From Chitinophaga caseinilytica (lineage in GTDB: Bacteria; Bacteroidota; Bacteroidia; Chitinophagales; Chitinophagaceae), in NCBI RefSeq assembly GCF_038396765.1, contig NZ_CP150096.1, positions 5,129,001 through 5,193,000 of the forward strand: 64,000 bases of DNA, in the 5' to 3' direction. Under the pieces are notes generated by a model that worked only from the letters and a program-made list of their open reading frames with translations, did no database searches and was not told the DNA's origin. How positions within the stretch are numbered: the first letter of the stretch is position 1; each line of letters opens with the position of its first letter. The position numbers and the translations under genes are program-made. Positions 54,271-63,900 of this stretch are shown here, one piece after another.

Positions 54271-54409
54271 TACCTTTAGGGCGATAGAAACTCACTGAAT
54301 TCTCCTCTTATCACCGTCTCTTTTAGTGCTCTCTCTCTTTTCCTGACGGTCTTATCTTTTGAATTTGCTGCTTTTCACCGCATCCAATCATTAAACGGTA
54401 GGTTCAAAA
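54271..54409 (+). promoter_or_regulatory. Pyrimidine-rich leader of the desaturase gene
   Basis: Positions 54301-54360 are about 80 per cent C/T. A weak -7-like box at 54271-54278 would give a leader of roughly 125 bases. A long structured or pyrimidine-rich leader could allow temperature- or protein-dependent control. No convincing -33 box is seen, so this is tentative. Confidence 0.35.
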
Positions 54410-55159
54410 ATGCTTTTCATATTAATATTTTTCGTGCTGCATTGGTATTTGTCGCTGTTCTCTCAGACGTTTTTCCAACACAGATATGCTTCTCACCGCG
54501 CGTTCCACATGAACCGTTTCTGGGAGAAGTTCTTTCATATTTTCGCTTACCTCACACAGGGATCTTCGTACATGAGCCCCCGCGCCTATGCCATTATGCA
54601 CCGTATGCATCATGCCTATACGGACACGGAGAAGGATCCGCATTCCCCGCAATATTCACCTAACGTGTTTGCCATGATGTGGCGCACCCGCCGTGTGTAT
54701 CTCGATATCGTTGGAGATAAGACGGAAGTGGAAGAGCGCTTCCTGAAAGGGTTGCCGGAATGGCCGGCGTTCGACCGCTGGGCCGGCAGTGCTTACAGCC
54801 GCCTGTTATGGGTGGGTATTTACATTACCATCTTTGCCCTCTTGGCTACTTCGGCCTGGCTCTGGCTGTTACTACCGATCGTAATCGCCATGGGCGCCGT
54901 GCATGGGGCCATCATCAACTGGTTCGCGCATAAATACGGCTATCATAACTTCAAGCTGAAAAATACTTCCCGCAACCTGTTCAACCTCGATATTTTCATG
55001 CTGGGAGAATCTTATCATAACAATCATCATAAACGTCCTTCCTCCGTCAACTTCGGTTTTCGCTGGCACGAGCTAGACCCGGTATACCCGGTGATCAAGC
55101 TGCTGGCATGGCTGCGGGTGATCCGGCTTAACAAGCCGCAGCTGGTGGAAGCGCATTAA
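54410..55159 (+). CDS. Acyl-CoA/acyl-lipid delta-9-type fatty acid desaturase
   Basis: The 249-residue membrane protein has the three histidine boxes of the stearoyl-CoA desaturase type: H-R-Y-A-S-H near residue 24, H-R-M-H-H near residue 64 and H-N-N-H-H near residue 203. Four hydrophobic segments surround them, with the catalytic di-iron face in the cytoplasm. It introduces a cis double bond in acyl chains and so raises membrane fluidity. An RRM RNA-binding gene follows after 33 bases, suggesting one transcript with a shared, perhaps cold-linked, role. Confidence 0.92.
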   Translation: MLFILIFFVLHWYLSLFSQTFFQHRYASHRAFHMNRFWEKFFHIFAYLTQGSSYMSPRAYAIMHRMHHAYTDTEKDPHSPQYSPNVFAMMWRTRRVYLDIVGDKTEVEERFLKGLPEWPAFDRWAGSAYSRLLWVGIYITIFALLATSAWLWLLLPIVIAMGAVHGAIINWFAHKYGYHNFKLKNTSRNLFNLDIFMLGESYHNNHHKRPSSVNFGFRWHELDPVYPVIKLLAWLRVIRLNKPQLVEAH

Positions 55160-55192
55160 TCTTTTTTCTTTTAATTCAAAAATAAGTTCACT

Positions 55193-55465
55193 ATGAACCT
55201 GTATGTTTCCAATCTCATGTCGTCTCTGCGCGATGAAGACCTTTTCGATATTTTCTCCGCCTTTGGCCGTGTGGAATCCTGTAAAGTGATCGTTGATCGC
55301 TATACCGGTGTATCCCGCGGGTTCGGGTTCGTGGAAATGCCCGAGCGCCAGGAAGCCCTCGACGCCATCCGCGAGCTGGAAGGCCGCGACATCGAAGGCC
55401 GCCAGATCAGCGTATCCGAAGCCAAGCCCCGCGTAGACCGCGACCGCGGCGACCGTAGATACTAG
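55193..55465 (+). CDS. Small RRM-type RNA-binding protein
   Basis: The 90-residue protein is a single RNA recognition motif with RNP2 L-Y-V-S-N-L (residues 3-8) and RNP1 R-G-F-G-F-V-E-M (about 42-49), followed by a short basic and acidic Arg/Asp tail (D-R-D-R-G-D-R-R-Y). Such glycine-poor single-RRM proteins in Bacteroidota and cyanobacteria act as RNA chaperones or post-transcriptional regulators, several of them cold-inducible. It follows the desaturase gene and is followed by a hairpin at 55489-55531. Confidence 0.93.
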   Translation: MNLYVSNLMSSLRDEDLFDIFSAFGRVESCKVIVDRYTGVSRGFGFVEMPERQEALDAIRELEGRDIEGRQISVSEAKPRVDRDRGDRRY

Positions 55466-55488
55466 CGCTTACTATTCCGAAGCAATAA

Positions 55489-55531
55489 AAAATCCCTTTG
55501 CCGCCAGCTCGTCTGGTAGCAAAGGGATTTT
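55489..55531. terminator. Bidirectional terminator between RRM and GMC genes
   Basis: A 13-bp perfect stem (55489-55501 with 55519-55531) encloses a 17-base loop that itself has a short inner stem. A/T-rich bases flank both sides, so it can end both the plus-strand desaturase-RRM transcript and the minus-strand GMC operon. Confidence 0.8.
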
Positions 55532-55551
55532 AGTTCGTATAACCTGCCCGG

Positions 55552-57252
55552 TCAGAGATTCCCTTTCTTCAGCTCCTCCACCGCATGGTTCGCCGCCCTG
55601 GCCGTGAGCGCCATGTACGTCAGCGAAGGGTTCTGGCAGGCGTTGGAAGTCATGCAGGCGCCATCTGTCACGAATACGTTCGGCGCGGCATGCACCTGGT
55701 TCCAGGCGTTGAGCACAGACGTTTTCGGATCGCGGCCCATGCAGGCAGTCCCCATTTCATGAATGGCCTGCCCCGGGAAAGAGTCGCGGTTGAAGGGTGT
55801 AACGTTTTTCAGTCCGGCCGCTTCCAGCATCGCTACAGCTTCCCCGTCCATATCCTTGCGCATTTTCTTTTCATTTTCCTTGAATTCGGCATCGAACTGC
55901 AGTACCGGCTGGCCCCAGGCGTCCTGCTTCGAGCGGTCGAGCACCACGCGGTTGTCGTAATAAGGAAGGCATTCGCCGAAGCTCATGAGCCCCATCTGCC
56001 AGGGGCCCGGCTCCGTCAGGTAATCTTTGAAAGCCGCGCCTACGCCCAGTTCCGCCACGCCCCTCGCCCAGTTGCCCCGTGCGCTGAAGCCGGTGTACTG
56101 GAACCCGCGGAGGTAATCGCGCTTGTCGCCATTGAGGTTCACGAACCGCGGGATGAAGAACCCCGCAGGCCGGCGGCCGTAATAATATTTATCGGCGAAC
56201 TCTTCGGAAGTGCCGCTGGCGCCGGCGTGGAAGTGATGATCCATCAGGTAGCGCCCCACGATGTCATGATCGTTGCCCACGCCGTGCTGGAACCTCGTGG
56301 AAGTGGAATTCAGCAGTAAAAAAGTGCTCGCCATGGCCGAGGCGTTGAGGAACACGATTTTGGCGTAGTATTCCGTCATCTCCTTCGTGTGCTTGTCGAT
56401 CACGCGGACGCCCGTGATTTTTTGCGCCTTTTCGTCCCAGATGAGGGAATTGACGATAGCATCAGGCCGGAGCGTGAGGTTACCGGTTTTGGCAGCTGCA
56501 GGCAATGTCGAGGAATTGCTGGAGAAATACGCACCGAAGGGGCAACCGCGATCGCAGAGGTTGCGGTATTGGCAGCTGCCGCGCTCGCCGATGGGCCGGG
56601 TCAGGTTGGCGGTGCGGAACATGGTCATCTTCCTGCCGGGGAACGCTGTTTCGATCCTTCCTTTCACGGCTTTTTCGAAGCAGTTCATTTCCATGGGCGG
56701 CTGGAAAACGCCGTCGGGCACCTGCGGGAGGCCTTCGGCCTGGCCGCTGATCCCGGCGAAAGCTTCCACATAGTCGTACCAGGGCGCAAGGTCTTTGTAC
56801 CGGATCGGCCAATCGACCCCGATGCCTTCTTTGGCGTTGGCTTCGAAGTCTTGCTCCCCGAGCCGCAGGGAACCGCGCCCCCACATAATGGAACGCCCGC
56901 CCACGATGTCGGCCCGCGTCCAGTCGAAGCGTTTGGATTCCGTGTACGGGCTGTCCGTATCTTTTATCCAGTATTTGTCGTTGAACCCGGAGTACACCCG
57001 TTCGCGGGTGAGGTAGGGATGGTCTTTGACCTGGCCGGTCGTGAGCCGGCCGCGGTGCTCGATTTCCCAGGGGTCTTTCGTCGCGTTTTCGTAATCCTTG
57101 ACGTGCTCGAATTGTTTACCGCGTTCCAGCACGAGGGTTTTCAGGCCTTTTTCACATAGTTCCTTCGCGGCCCATCCGCCGCTGATACCGGACCCCACCA
57201 CGATGGCGTCGTAGGTATTGGCTGCTTTTGCTGTCAGATTCAGGTGGATCAT
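55552..57252 (-). CDS. GMC-family FAD sugar dehydrogenase with FeS-type cysteine motif
   Basis: I chose the ATG at 57252 (566 residues). The N-terminal FAD-binding motif is G20-S-G22-x-x-G25 with E43 for ribose binding; the C-terminal domain has H-E-M-G-T-A-C-M-G and N-P-S-L-T-Y-M-A-L-T. Residues C227, C233 and C237 show the C-x5-C-x3-C spacing of the 3Fe-4S ligands in the bacterial FAD-glucose dehydrogenase catalytic subunit, a relative of gluconate 2-dehydrogenase and glucoside 3-dehydrogenases. The usual small subunit and cytochrome partners are not in the window. It lies 76 bases after the GH71/99-like gene and ends the third SusCD operon. There is no signal peptide; such enzymes are carried out by their Tat-exported small subunit. 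Confidence 0.88.
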   Translation of the reverse strand: MIHLNLTAKAANTYDAIVVGSGISGGWAAKELCEKGLKTLVLERGKQFEHVKDYENATKDPWEIEHRGRLTTGQVKDHPYLTRERVYSGFNDKYWIKDTDSPYTESKRFDWTRADIVGGRSIMWGRGSLRLGEQDFEANAKEGIGVDWPIRYKDLAPWYDYVEAFAGISGQAEGLPQVPDGVFQPPMEMNCFEKAVKGRIETAFPGRKMTMFRTANLTRPIGERGSCQYRNLCDRGCPFGAYFSSNSSTLPAAAKTGNLTLRPDAIVNSLIWDEKAQKITGVRVIDKHTKEMTEYYAKIVFLNASAMASTFLLLNSTSTRFQHGVGNDHDIVGRYLMDHHFHAGASGTSEEFADKYYYGRRPAGFFIPRFVNLNGDKRDYLRGFQYTGFSARGNWARGVAELGVGAAFKDYLTEPGPWQMGLMSFGECLPYYDNRVVLDRSKQDAWGQPVLQFDAEFKENEKKMRKDMDGEAVAMLEAAGLKNVTPFNRDSFPGQAIHEMGTACMGRDPKTSVLNAWNQVHAAPNVFVTDGACMTSNACQNPSLTYMALTARAANHAVEELKKGNL

Positions 57253-57328
57253 CGTCGTATAGTTAGGTTTCTGCTTCCTAAACAACTAAAAATCCCCAAA
57301 AAATCCGCACCAGCCATCACATTTTTGG

Positions 57329-59140
57329 TTATTCATGCACATACCGCCAGGCGAAACGCGCGTTGGGCGCAGCGTCTCCGTTATCCAGCCAGCCGATGCC
57401 GCCAGCGCTCAGGGGAAAATTATCCGCCCATTTCAACTGCAATGCAAATTTGCCGCCTTTGATGCCCAGCATTTTCTTCGGGATCACCAGTTCCATTTCG
57501 TTGCCTCGCTGCCGGCATTTTATTTCACTGCCGGACGACCAGCCACCCGCGCCGGTAAAGCGTTGCAGCGTAGCTACGTTCGCGTTGTCCGGCTGGTGCT
57601 GAACGGTAAAGCCGAACCCCTCCCAGGTGGCGCCCTGCTGGCCTTCTACCTGCAGAAACAACCGCATCCAGTCGGGATCTGTGCGGGGCGACATACCCTC
57701 CGCCGTTCTCACGTAGCAGTAAATATTTTTCCCGTCGGATGCAACCGCCGCGGCGATGATGTCGTTCCTGCCGGTAACGTTCGTATATGACCGTATGCGG
57801 CCCCAGCCGGGATGATCGCGGTGCAGCACATCGCCCCGGTCGTCCGTATAATGCGTACCGGCATCCCTCCAATCCGAAAAATCCCCGTCCACCGTAATCT
57901 TATCCGCTCCCGTTGCCGCTTCCGGCTTGCGAACACCTTTGTATTGCCGGATGAACGACGCCAGCTGGTAATAATAATGATCGGCCGTGACGGCATTGGC
58001 CGGCTCCGCATCCCTGCTGAATTCCGCGTTGTAAAGGTCTACGAAAAACGTCTCCCCTTCTTTCGCTTTCTTCCCCAGAAAATCCTGTCCCGCGCTTCCG
58101 GCCTTGAACCGCATCGCCACCCATTCGTTCCAGCCCGTTACGAACACGAACTCAGGATCTACTTCCAGCGCGCGTTTCCATTGTTCTTCGAAATACAGTC
58201 CCTTTTCGGTGGAAGGTTTCTCCGGCTGTTTCCAGTTATGAAAACTCCGCCCGATGTTGGACACAGGATGTTCCGCCACGGCCACGCTGATCTGTTCCGG
58301 CCTGTTTTTCGACTCATGCCAGCCGTACGATTGCGGCGTATGATCGAGCCAGGTCCATTTGTCTTTCCCATCGCCGAACCATTTCTGCCCTTTGCTCCAG
58401 GCCCACGATTGCCGCACGCTGAAAAACGCGCCGATCTCCGGCGTCACCGCTTCCGGCGGACACAGCAGCAGGGGTTTGCCTTTCCAGTAAAACCACAGGT
58501 CTTTGAACAGTTCCTTTTTATAGATCGAATTGTAAATGTTCTGCACCGTTTGTTCCGGCGCGCTGTTCACGATAAACGCGATCGACGGTGCCGCTTCGCC
58601 TTCCGCCCGAAGTTTCCGGTACGTTTCCGCGATTTTGGTGACCTGCGGCAGGTAAATGGGCCCGTTGGTGACGTCGAAGATGATCACGTCGATGCCTGCG
58701 TCGGTAAGCATTTGCGCGTGTTTCCGGATGATCCACTCGTCGTCTGGCAGGTAATACCCGAAGTAAGGCTCGCCCCAATGGTGGAACGCGTGCACCGGGC
58801 CGTATTGCGGATTGGCGGGATTCGCTTTCAGCAATTCCGTGATGTCGTACGGGCTCACCGTATCTCCCGGCGATTTGGGGACCACGCCGCCGCCCGGGCC
58901 GCCGGCAACGTGCCGGTCGTAGCCGTGCGCGCCTTGCCAGATGAAATAGAAAATTCCCACGTACCGGTCTTTTTTCGGGGCGGGATAGCTCCCCGGCGCA
59001 AGGGTCCTTCCCAACCCGTCGGTAGCCGCCCATTCATCGGCCCGGTGCGGCGGAACGGCCACGGGCGTTGTGCCCTGCTGTGCAAAAACCGCCTGCGCGG
59101 CCATGATGGCGGCGCAGGCGGTGAAAATGATTTTATTCAT
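57329..59140 (-). CDS. GH71/GH99-like glycoside hydrolase with CBM9-like C-terminal domain
   Basis: The 603-residue secreted protein (signal peptide about 1-20, A-V-F-A-Q) has an N-terminal TIM barrel (about 55-400) with features of the GH71/GH99-like group: V-G-I-F-Y-F-I-W-Q-G near residue 61, D-V-I-I-F-D-V-T-N-G near 150 and the V-T-G-W-N-E-W motif near 358. The C-terminal third (about 435-603) looks like a CBM9/DOMON-type beta-sandwich (K-I-T-V-D-G-D-F-S-D-W-R-D). The substrate is not evident; alpha-mannan and alpha-glucan are possibilities for relatives. It follows SusD by 21 bases. Confidence 0.85.
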   Translation of the reverse strand: MNKIIFTACAAIMAAQAVFAQQGTTPVAVPPHRADEWAATDGLGRTLAPGSYPAPKKDRYVGIFYFIWQGAHGYDRHVAGGPGGGVVPKSPGDTVSPYDITELLKANPANPQYGPVHAFHHWGEPYFGYYLPDDEWIIRKHAQMLTDAGIDVIIFDVTNGPIYLPQVTKIAETYRKLRAEGEAAPSIAFIVNSAPEQTVQNIYNSIYKKELFKDLWFYWKGKPLLLCPPEAVTPEIGAFFSVRQSWAWSKGQKWFGDGKDKWTWLDHTPQSYGWHESKNRPEQISVAVAEHPVSNIGRSFHNWKQPEKPSTEKGLYFEEQWKRALEVDPEFVFVTGWNEWVAMRFKAGSAGQDFLGKKAKEGETFFVDLYNAEFSRDAEPANAVTADHYYYQLASFIRQYKGVRKPEAATGADKITVDGDFSDWRDAGTHYTDDRGDVLHRDHPGWGRIRSYTNVTGRNDIIAAAVASDGKNIYCYVRTAEGMSPRTDPDWMRLFLQVEGQQGATWEGFGFTVQHQPDNANVATLQRFTGAGGWSSGSEIKCRQRGNEMELVIPKKMLGIKGGKFALQLKWADNFPLSAGGIGWLDNGDAAPNARFAWRYVHE

Positions 59141-59161
59141 GATGCGATTGCATGGTTTTCG

Positions 59162-60919
59162 TTATTCGTTCCATCCCGGGTTCTGCCAGTTCACGCCGGT
59201 CAATTCACGGATTTTGTCTGCCTCGCCCTGGTCGAGCGGGTACAGGAGGAACCGGTCTTCGTTAGAGGAGCGTGCGGTAAATTTAAATCGCTGGTAAGAC
59301 AAAACATCGTTGACTTTCGTGATCCGCATGCCGGTCACGAACTGGTCTGTCTGTTGCAGGATTTTCCATCGCCGCACATCGAAGAATCGATGTTCCTCGA
59401 AAGCCAGTTCCACCGCGCGTTCGTTCCGGTATTTCTTCTCGAAGGCTTCCTTGTTCATGCCGGCCGGGAACGCTGGCATACCGGCCCTTGCGCGCACGGC
59501 GTTCACCGCTTCGCGGGCGCTCATGCTGAAAGCACCTACCGTCACCTTGGCATCCGGCCCTACGGCCTGGTTGGCGGCCTCGGCGAAGTTGAGGTACAGT
59601 TCTGCGAGGCGGATGAGGCGCACGGAGCCGTCGGCATTCGCGTTCTGGGCCGATTTCCAGTTGTTGAACTTGCGGATGTAGTAACCGGTGCGGGTGTTGC
59701 GCCGGTTATCTTCACTGATCCCTTCCGTGCCGCCAACGAACGTTTCGATCTTTTTTCCGGCGGGCTGATCGAGCCGGCGTACAGCGCCGTTGTACCAGAT
59801 CGACGCATAAAACCTGGGATCGCGGCCGGTGTAGGGGTTTTGCGGATCGTATCCGGAAGCGGGATTGACGATGGGCACCAGCCTGTCGGCATCGCTGTAG
59901 CCGAGGATGGGCGCTTCGCCGTTGGCCATTTCGTACCGGTCGATCATCTCCTGTGTGGGATTGGGCCCGGATTTGGTCATGCTCGGCGTGCTGGGCAGGC
60001 CGGCGTTTTGCCACATGGCCATCTGGCCGCCAACGTGGTAGATGGTTTCCTTGTCGCGGGTGCGCATGTCGTTGGAAGTCGTGAAATGGTACAACGCGTA
60101 CCCGTTCTGCGCGATGGCGGCATCGGGCACTTCGCTGAAGAGGCTATAGCCGTTGGAAAGACAAGCGCCCAGTGCTTCTCCGGTTGTGTTGGCAACATCC
60201 TGCCAGGAATATGAACCATCGTTCCATAACGGGCTCGCGGCATAGAGCATCGCCTGGGATTTGACGGCGTAAGCCACCGCCCGGGTCATGATGCCGTATT
60301 GGTTTTCGTAGATATCCCAGTTGAAGCCCGGCCGGCCGGGAGGTACCATCAGCGCCGAATCGCATTCCTTCACGATGAACGCTACCACTTCGGAGAACTT
60401 CGCGCGGCGGTCTTTCGAGAAATCGTACCCGATGGGCAAAGGTTTATCGAAAATGGGCACACCGCCGTACCGTTTGATGAGCTGGAAGTAATACAGTCCC
60501 CGCAGCGCATGGGCCTGCGCCACCCAGGAATTCCGTTCTTCCGGCGTAGCCACGATATTGGCGGAGCGGATGCCGCTGAGGAATACGTTCGTTTTGCGGA
60601 TACCTTCGAACAGGCGCTGCCAGGGCTGCCCGTCGGACGATTGCCCCCCGTAGCTGGAGGCCGTTACATCGCCGGCGTACCAGGCGCGGTAGCGGGAATT
60701 GGCGGTGATATCGTCGCAATCCTGCGCTTCGTCGGTGAACGACGAGCGGTCTACATGCGGCCCGGGAACAAATCCGTAGCAGGAATTAAGGTACCCGCGC
60801 GTGTAGTCGTAATCGTTAAAAACTTCTCCCAGTGTGATGCGGCCGTCTTGCGGCAGGTCGAGCTGCTTGTTGCAGGCCAGGGCTGCGGCGGCGAGGAGGA
60901 ATGGGAATATTTTTTTCAT
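59162..60919 (-). CDS. SusD/RagB family outer-membrane lipoprotein
   Basis: This 585-residue lipoprotein (lipobox A-L-A-C, C16) carries the N-terminal SusD-like domain (about 17-220; L-P-Q-D-G-R-I-T-L-G-E-V-F) and the RagB/SusD C-terminal domain (about 270-585), ending with R-N-E-R-A-V-E-L-A-F-E-E-H-R-F-F-D-V-R-R-W and P-L-D-Q-G-E. It binds glycan for the SusC encoded 33 bases upstream. Specific ligand unknown. Confidence 0.95.
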   Translation of the reverse strand: MKKIFPFLLAAAALACNKQLDLPQDGRITLGEVFNDYDYTRGYLNSCYGFVPGPHVDRSSFTDEAQDCDDITANSRYRAWYAGDVTASSYGGQSSDGQPWQRLFEGIRKTNVFLSGIRSANIVATPEERNSWVAQAHALRGLYYFQLIKRYGGVPIFDKPLPIGYDFSKDRRAKFSEVVAFIVKECDSALMVPPGRPGFNWDIYENQYGIMTRAVAYAVKSQAMLYAASPLWNDGSYSWQDVANTTGEALGACLSNGYSLFSEVPDAAIAQNGYALYHFTTSNDMRTRDKETIYHVGGQMAMWQNAGLPSTPSMTKSGPNPTQEMIDRYEMANGEAPILGYSDADRLVPIVNPASGYDPQNPYTGRDPRFYASIWYNGAVRRLDQPAGKKIETFVGGTEGISEDNRRNTRTGYYIRKFNNWKSAQNANADGSVRLIRLAELYLNFAEAANQAVGPDAKVTVGAFSMSAREAVNAVRARAGMPAFPAGMNKEAFEKKYRNERAVELAFEEHRFFDVRRWKILQQTDQFVTGMRITKVNDVLSYQRFKFTARSSNEDRFLLYPLDQGEADKIRELTGVNWQNPGWNE

Positions 60920-60952
60920 GCCGTTATTTTTAACATGTCAACGTCTCGGTGA

Positions 60953-63900
60953 TTAGAATTGCAGCTGAACGGCCGCGTTATACACTTTGTACACGGGGAA
61001 CGAGCCATAGCCGCCGCTTTCGGGGCCGAAGTCGGAAGTGGGGAGCTTATCCCAGGTGAGCAGGTTCTGCCCGCTGAGCATGACCTTCACTTTCTGCGCC
61101 GCGAGCCTCCGGGCCACGGATTCAGGCAACGTCCAGGCGATCTCGGCATTTTTGAGGCGGAGATAAGAACGGTCGTAGAAATAGAACGTGTTCGTTTCAT
61201 GATTGACCGTTTTCACCATGGAAAGCGCGGGGTAATAAATCGGCTCCCCGGCGGCGAAACGCTCGGCCGTCCAGGCATTGCGGTGGAGCGAACCATACAC
61301 GCCGTCGAACTCCGTTTCCCGGACGCCCAGTCCGGAGTAGGACGTAGCGTATTGCCCGGTGCCCTGGAACAGGAAGTTCAATTCCACCGAACGGAACTTC
61401 ACCCCGCCGTTGATGGCGTATTGCTGCCGCGGCGTGTTGCCGTAACCCATGGGCGCTTTGTCTTTCTGGTCGATGATCTTGTCGCCGTTGAGATCGGCAT
61501 AGCGCAGGTCTCCCGGGCGCGGGGTGCCGAAAGTATACGTCAGCCCGCTTTGCGTGATCTCGTCCTGCGAGTTGAAGTAGCCGTTGCCGTTGGAGCGGTC
61601 TACTACGTACCCGAATTCCGTTCCCAGCGAAAATCCTTCTTCCCAGTTGCGGTATGCGTAATCTACCTGGCGTTTGGCCTCGTTCCAGCTGATGATGGTA
61701 TTTTTCGCCTGGGCGAACCATCCGCCCAGGTTGAAGCTCCAGTCGCGGTCCAGTTGTTTGTAGAAGGATGCGGTGATCTCGAATCCTTTATTTTCGAAAA
61801 CGCCCATGTTCGTGCGGGGATAATTGCCTAACGGGATGCCCTGGTACTGGGGGATTTTGTTCACGGCGCCCACCACCATGTTCGTCATTTTTTCCTTGAA
61901 CACGTCTGCCGTGATATGGACCATATTGAACAGTCCCAGGTCGATGCCGGCGTTTTGTTTGGTAGAAACTTCCGCACGGATGCCGGGGTTACCGACGAGG
62001 TTTTCGGTGATGTTGTACTGGAGGTAGCCGAGCGGGCCGCCGCCGCCGAACGTCACGTTATCGAGATAGGCGAACCGGGGCAATCCCGTTCTGTCGTTGG
62101 CCGTTTTACCCCAGGAGCCACGCAGCTTGAGGAGGCTCAGCCACTTCGCCCCTTCCATCCACCGCTCTCCCGTCAACAGCCAGGCCGCGGAAACCGCCGG
62201 CATACTGGTAAACCGCGCATCGCGGGCGTATTGCTCGGAGCCGGAACGGCCCAGATCGAGCTGCAGGAAATATTTATCGGCGTAACTGTAAGCCACTTCC
62301 CCGCCCAGGCTCAGCCGGTTGTACGGCAACATGCCCGGCGCGCCGTTGTCTGCCGTGGTAAGGTTCTGGAAATACCCGAACGCCACCGCGCCGATGTGGT
62401 GGCTGCCGAAATCGCGGCTGTAATCGAGCTGGCTGTGATACGTGAGGTGATAATAGTAACTGTGCGTTTTTCCGTATCCGAGCGGCGTATTCGTTTCACC
62501 GCCTTTCTTCTGGAACGCGAGCGTATCGCGCCGGTCGGTGCGCATCCAGCGTTCGTAGTTCTGGGTGGTGGAAAGACTGCCCACGGAATTGGTCTGGTAG
62601 GCGAAGGTGCCGGTGAGCGACAATCCCTTCGTCAACCACGACAGATCGGCTTCCACGCCCACCTGCGAGTTGATGTTTACCACGGTATGGCGGTAATACC
62701 CGGAACGGTTGAGCATGCCGTAGGTGGGCGATCCGATTTTGTCGGTCGTGATCACCTGGCCGCCTGCCGGGGAACTTTTGCCCGAGGGGTCGGTGATGGC
62801 GGGTGTGAGCGGCCCGTACACCGTTGGCGCCATCTGGAACAGGCTCGTATACACCGTGGCGTTACCGGAGCCGGGCGTGCGCTCGCGCTTGATGTTGCCG
62901 CTCAGGCGCAGGAAGGCTTTGATGTATTTGTGCAGGTTCATGTCGAGGTTAGACCGGTAGTTCACCCACACGTTGTTGGCGTCTGATTTGTATTTATCGG
63001 TATCGGTGTTCCATTGCCCGCCCTGGTGCATGACGTTCAGGTTCGAGAAATACTGCACGCGGTCGTTGCCGCCGGTCAGGCTTACATTCACCCGTTCCAT
63101 CCGCGCAAAGTCGCGCATGTAGCGGTCGTACCAGTTGTTTTCCGGGTACAGGTTGCGGTCGGAGCCGGTGCGGAACCCTTCTATCTGCGTTTCATTGAAT
63201 ATCGCGAAATCGCCGCGGCCGTCGTTTTTCGCAGCCTGGTTGCGCATGGTGGCGTAGTCGTAGGAATTGTACCAGGTGGGCCGGGTGCTCACTTCCTGCA
63301 GCGACTGATCTAGCCGCACATCCACTTTCAACGGCCCCTTTTTCCCCCGCTTCGTTGTTACCACGATGATGCCGTTGGCGCCCTGGATGCCGTACAGGGC
63401 TTGTGCCGCCGCGTCTTTCAGCACGGAAACGGATTCGATTTCCGCGGCGGTGATGTATTCCAGCGTTTGCTGGCTGTTGTAGGAAACGAGCGTGCCGTCC
63501 ATGATCACCAGCGGCCCCTGTTTGCGGGCGGAAGATAATCCGCGGATGAACATATCGGTACTGGCGCGCGAAAGTTCCGAGCCGGTTTCCTGTGTGAAAA
63601 GGCCCGGCAAGCGCCCGGCGAAGGTCATGCTGAGATTGGCGACCGGCGAGCGTTCCAGCTCTTCGCCCGATACGGTGGACACGGCCGCGGTGAGCGACCG
63701 GCGATTGGGAGAAGTATATCCGAGGAACACCGGCTCATCCAGCTGATGCACGTCTTTTTCCAGCACGATGTCCGTTTCGGTGCCAGGCTCCACGGTATCA
63801 CGGCGGTAACCGCGCATCCAGGCGGTGAGGGTAGCCTGGGCCATATCTGCCGGTAAGGAAAACCGCCCGTTGGCGGCGGTGGAAGTGCCGGTGCGCCCGT

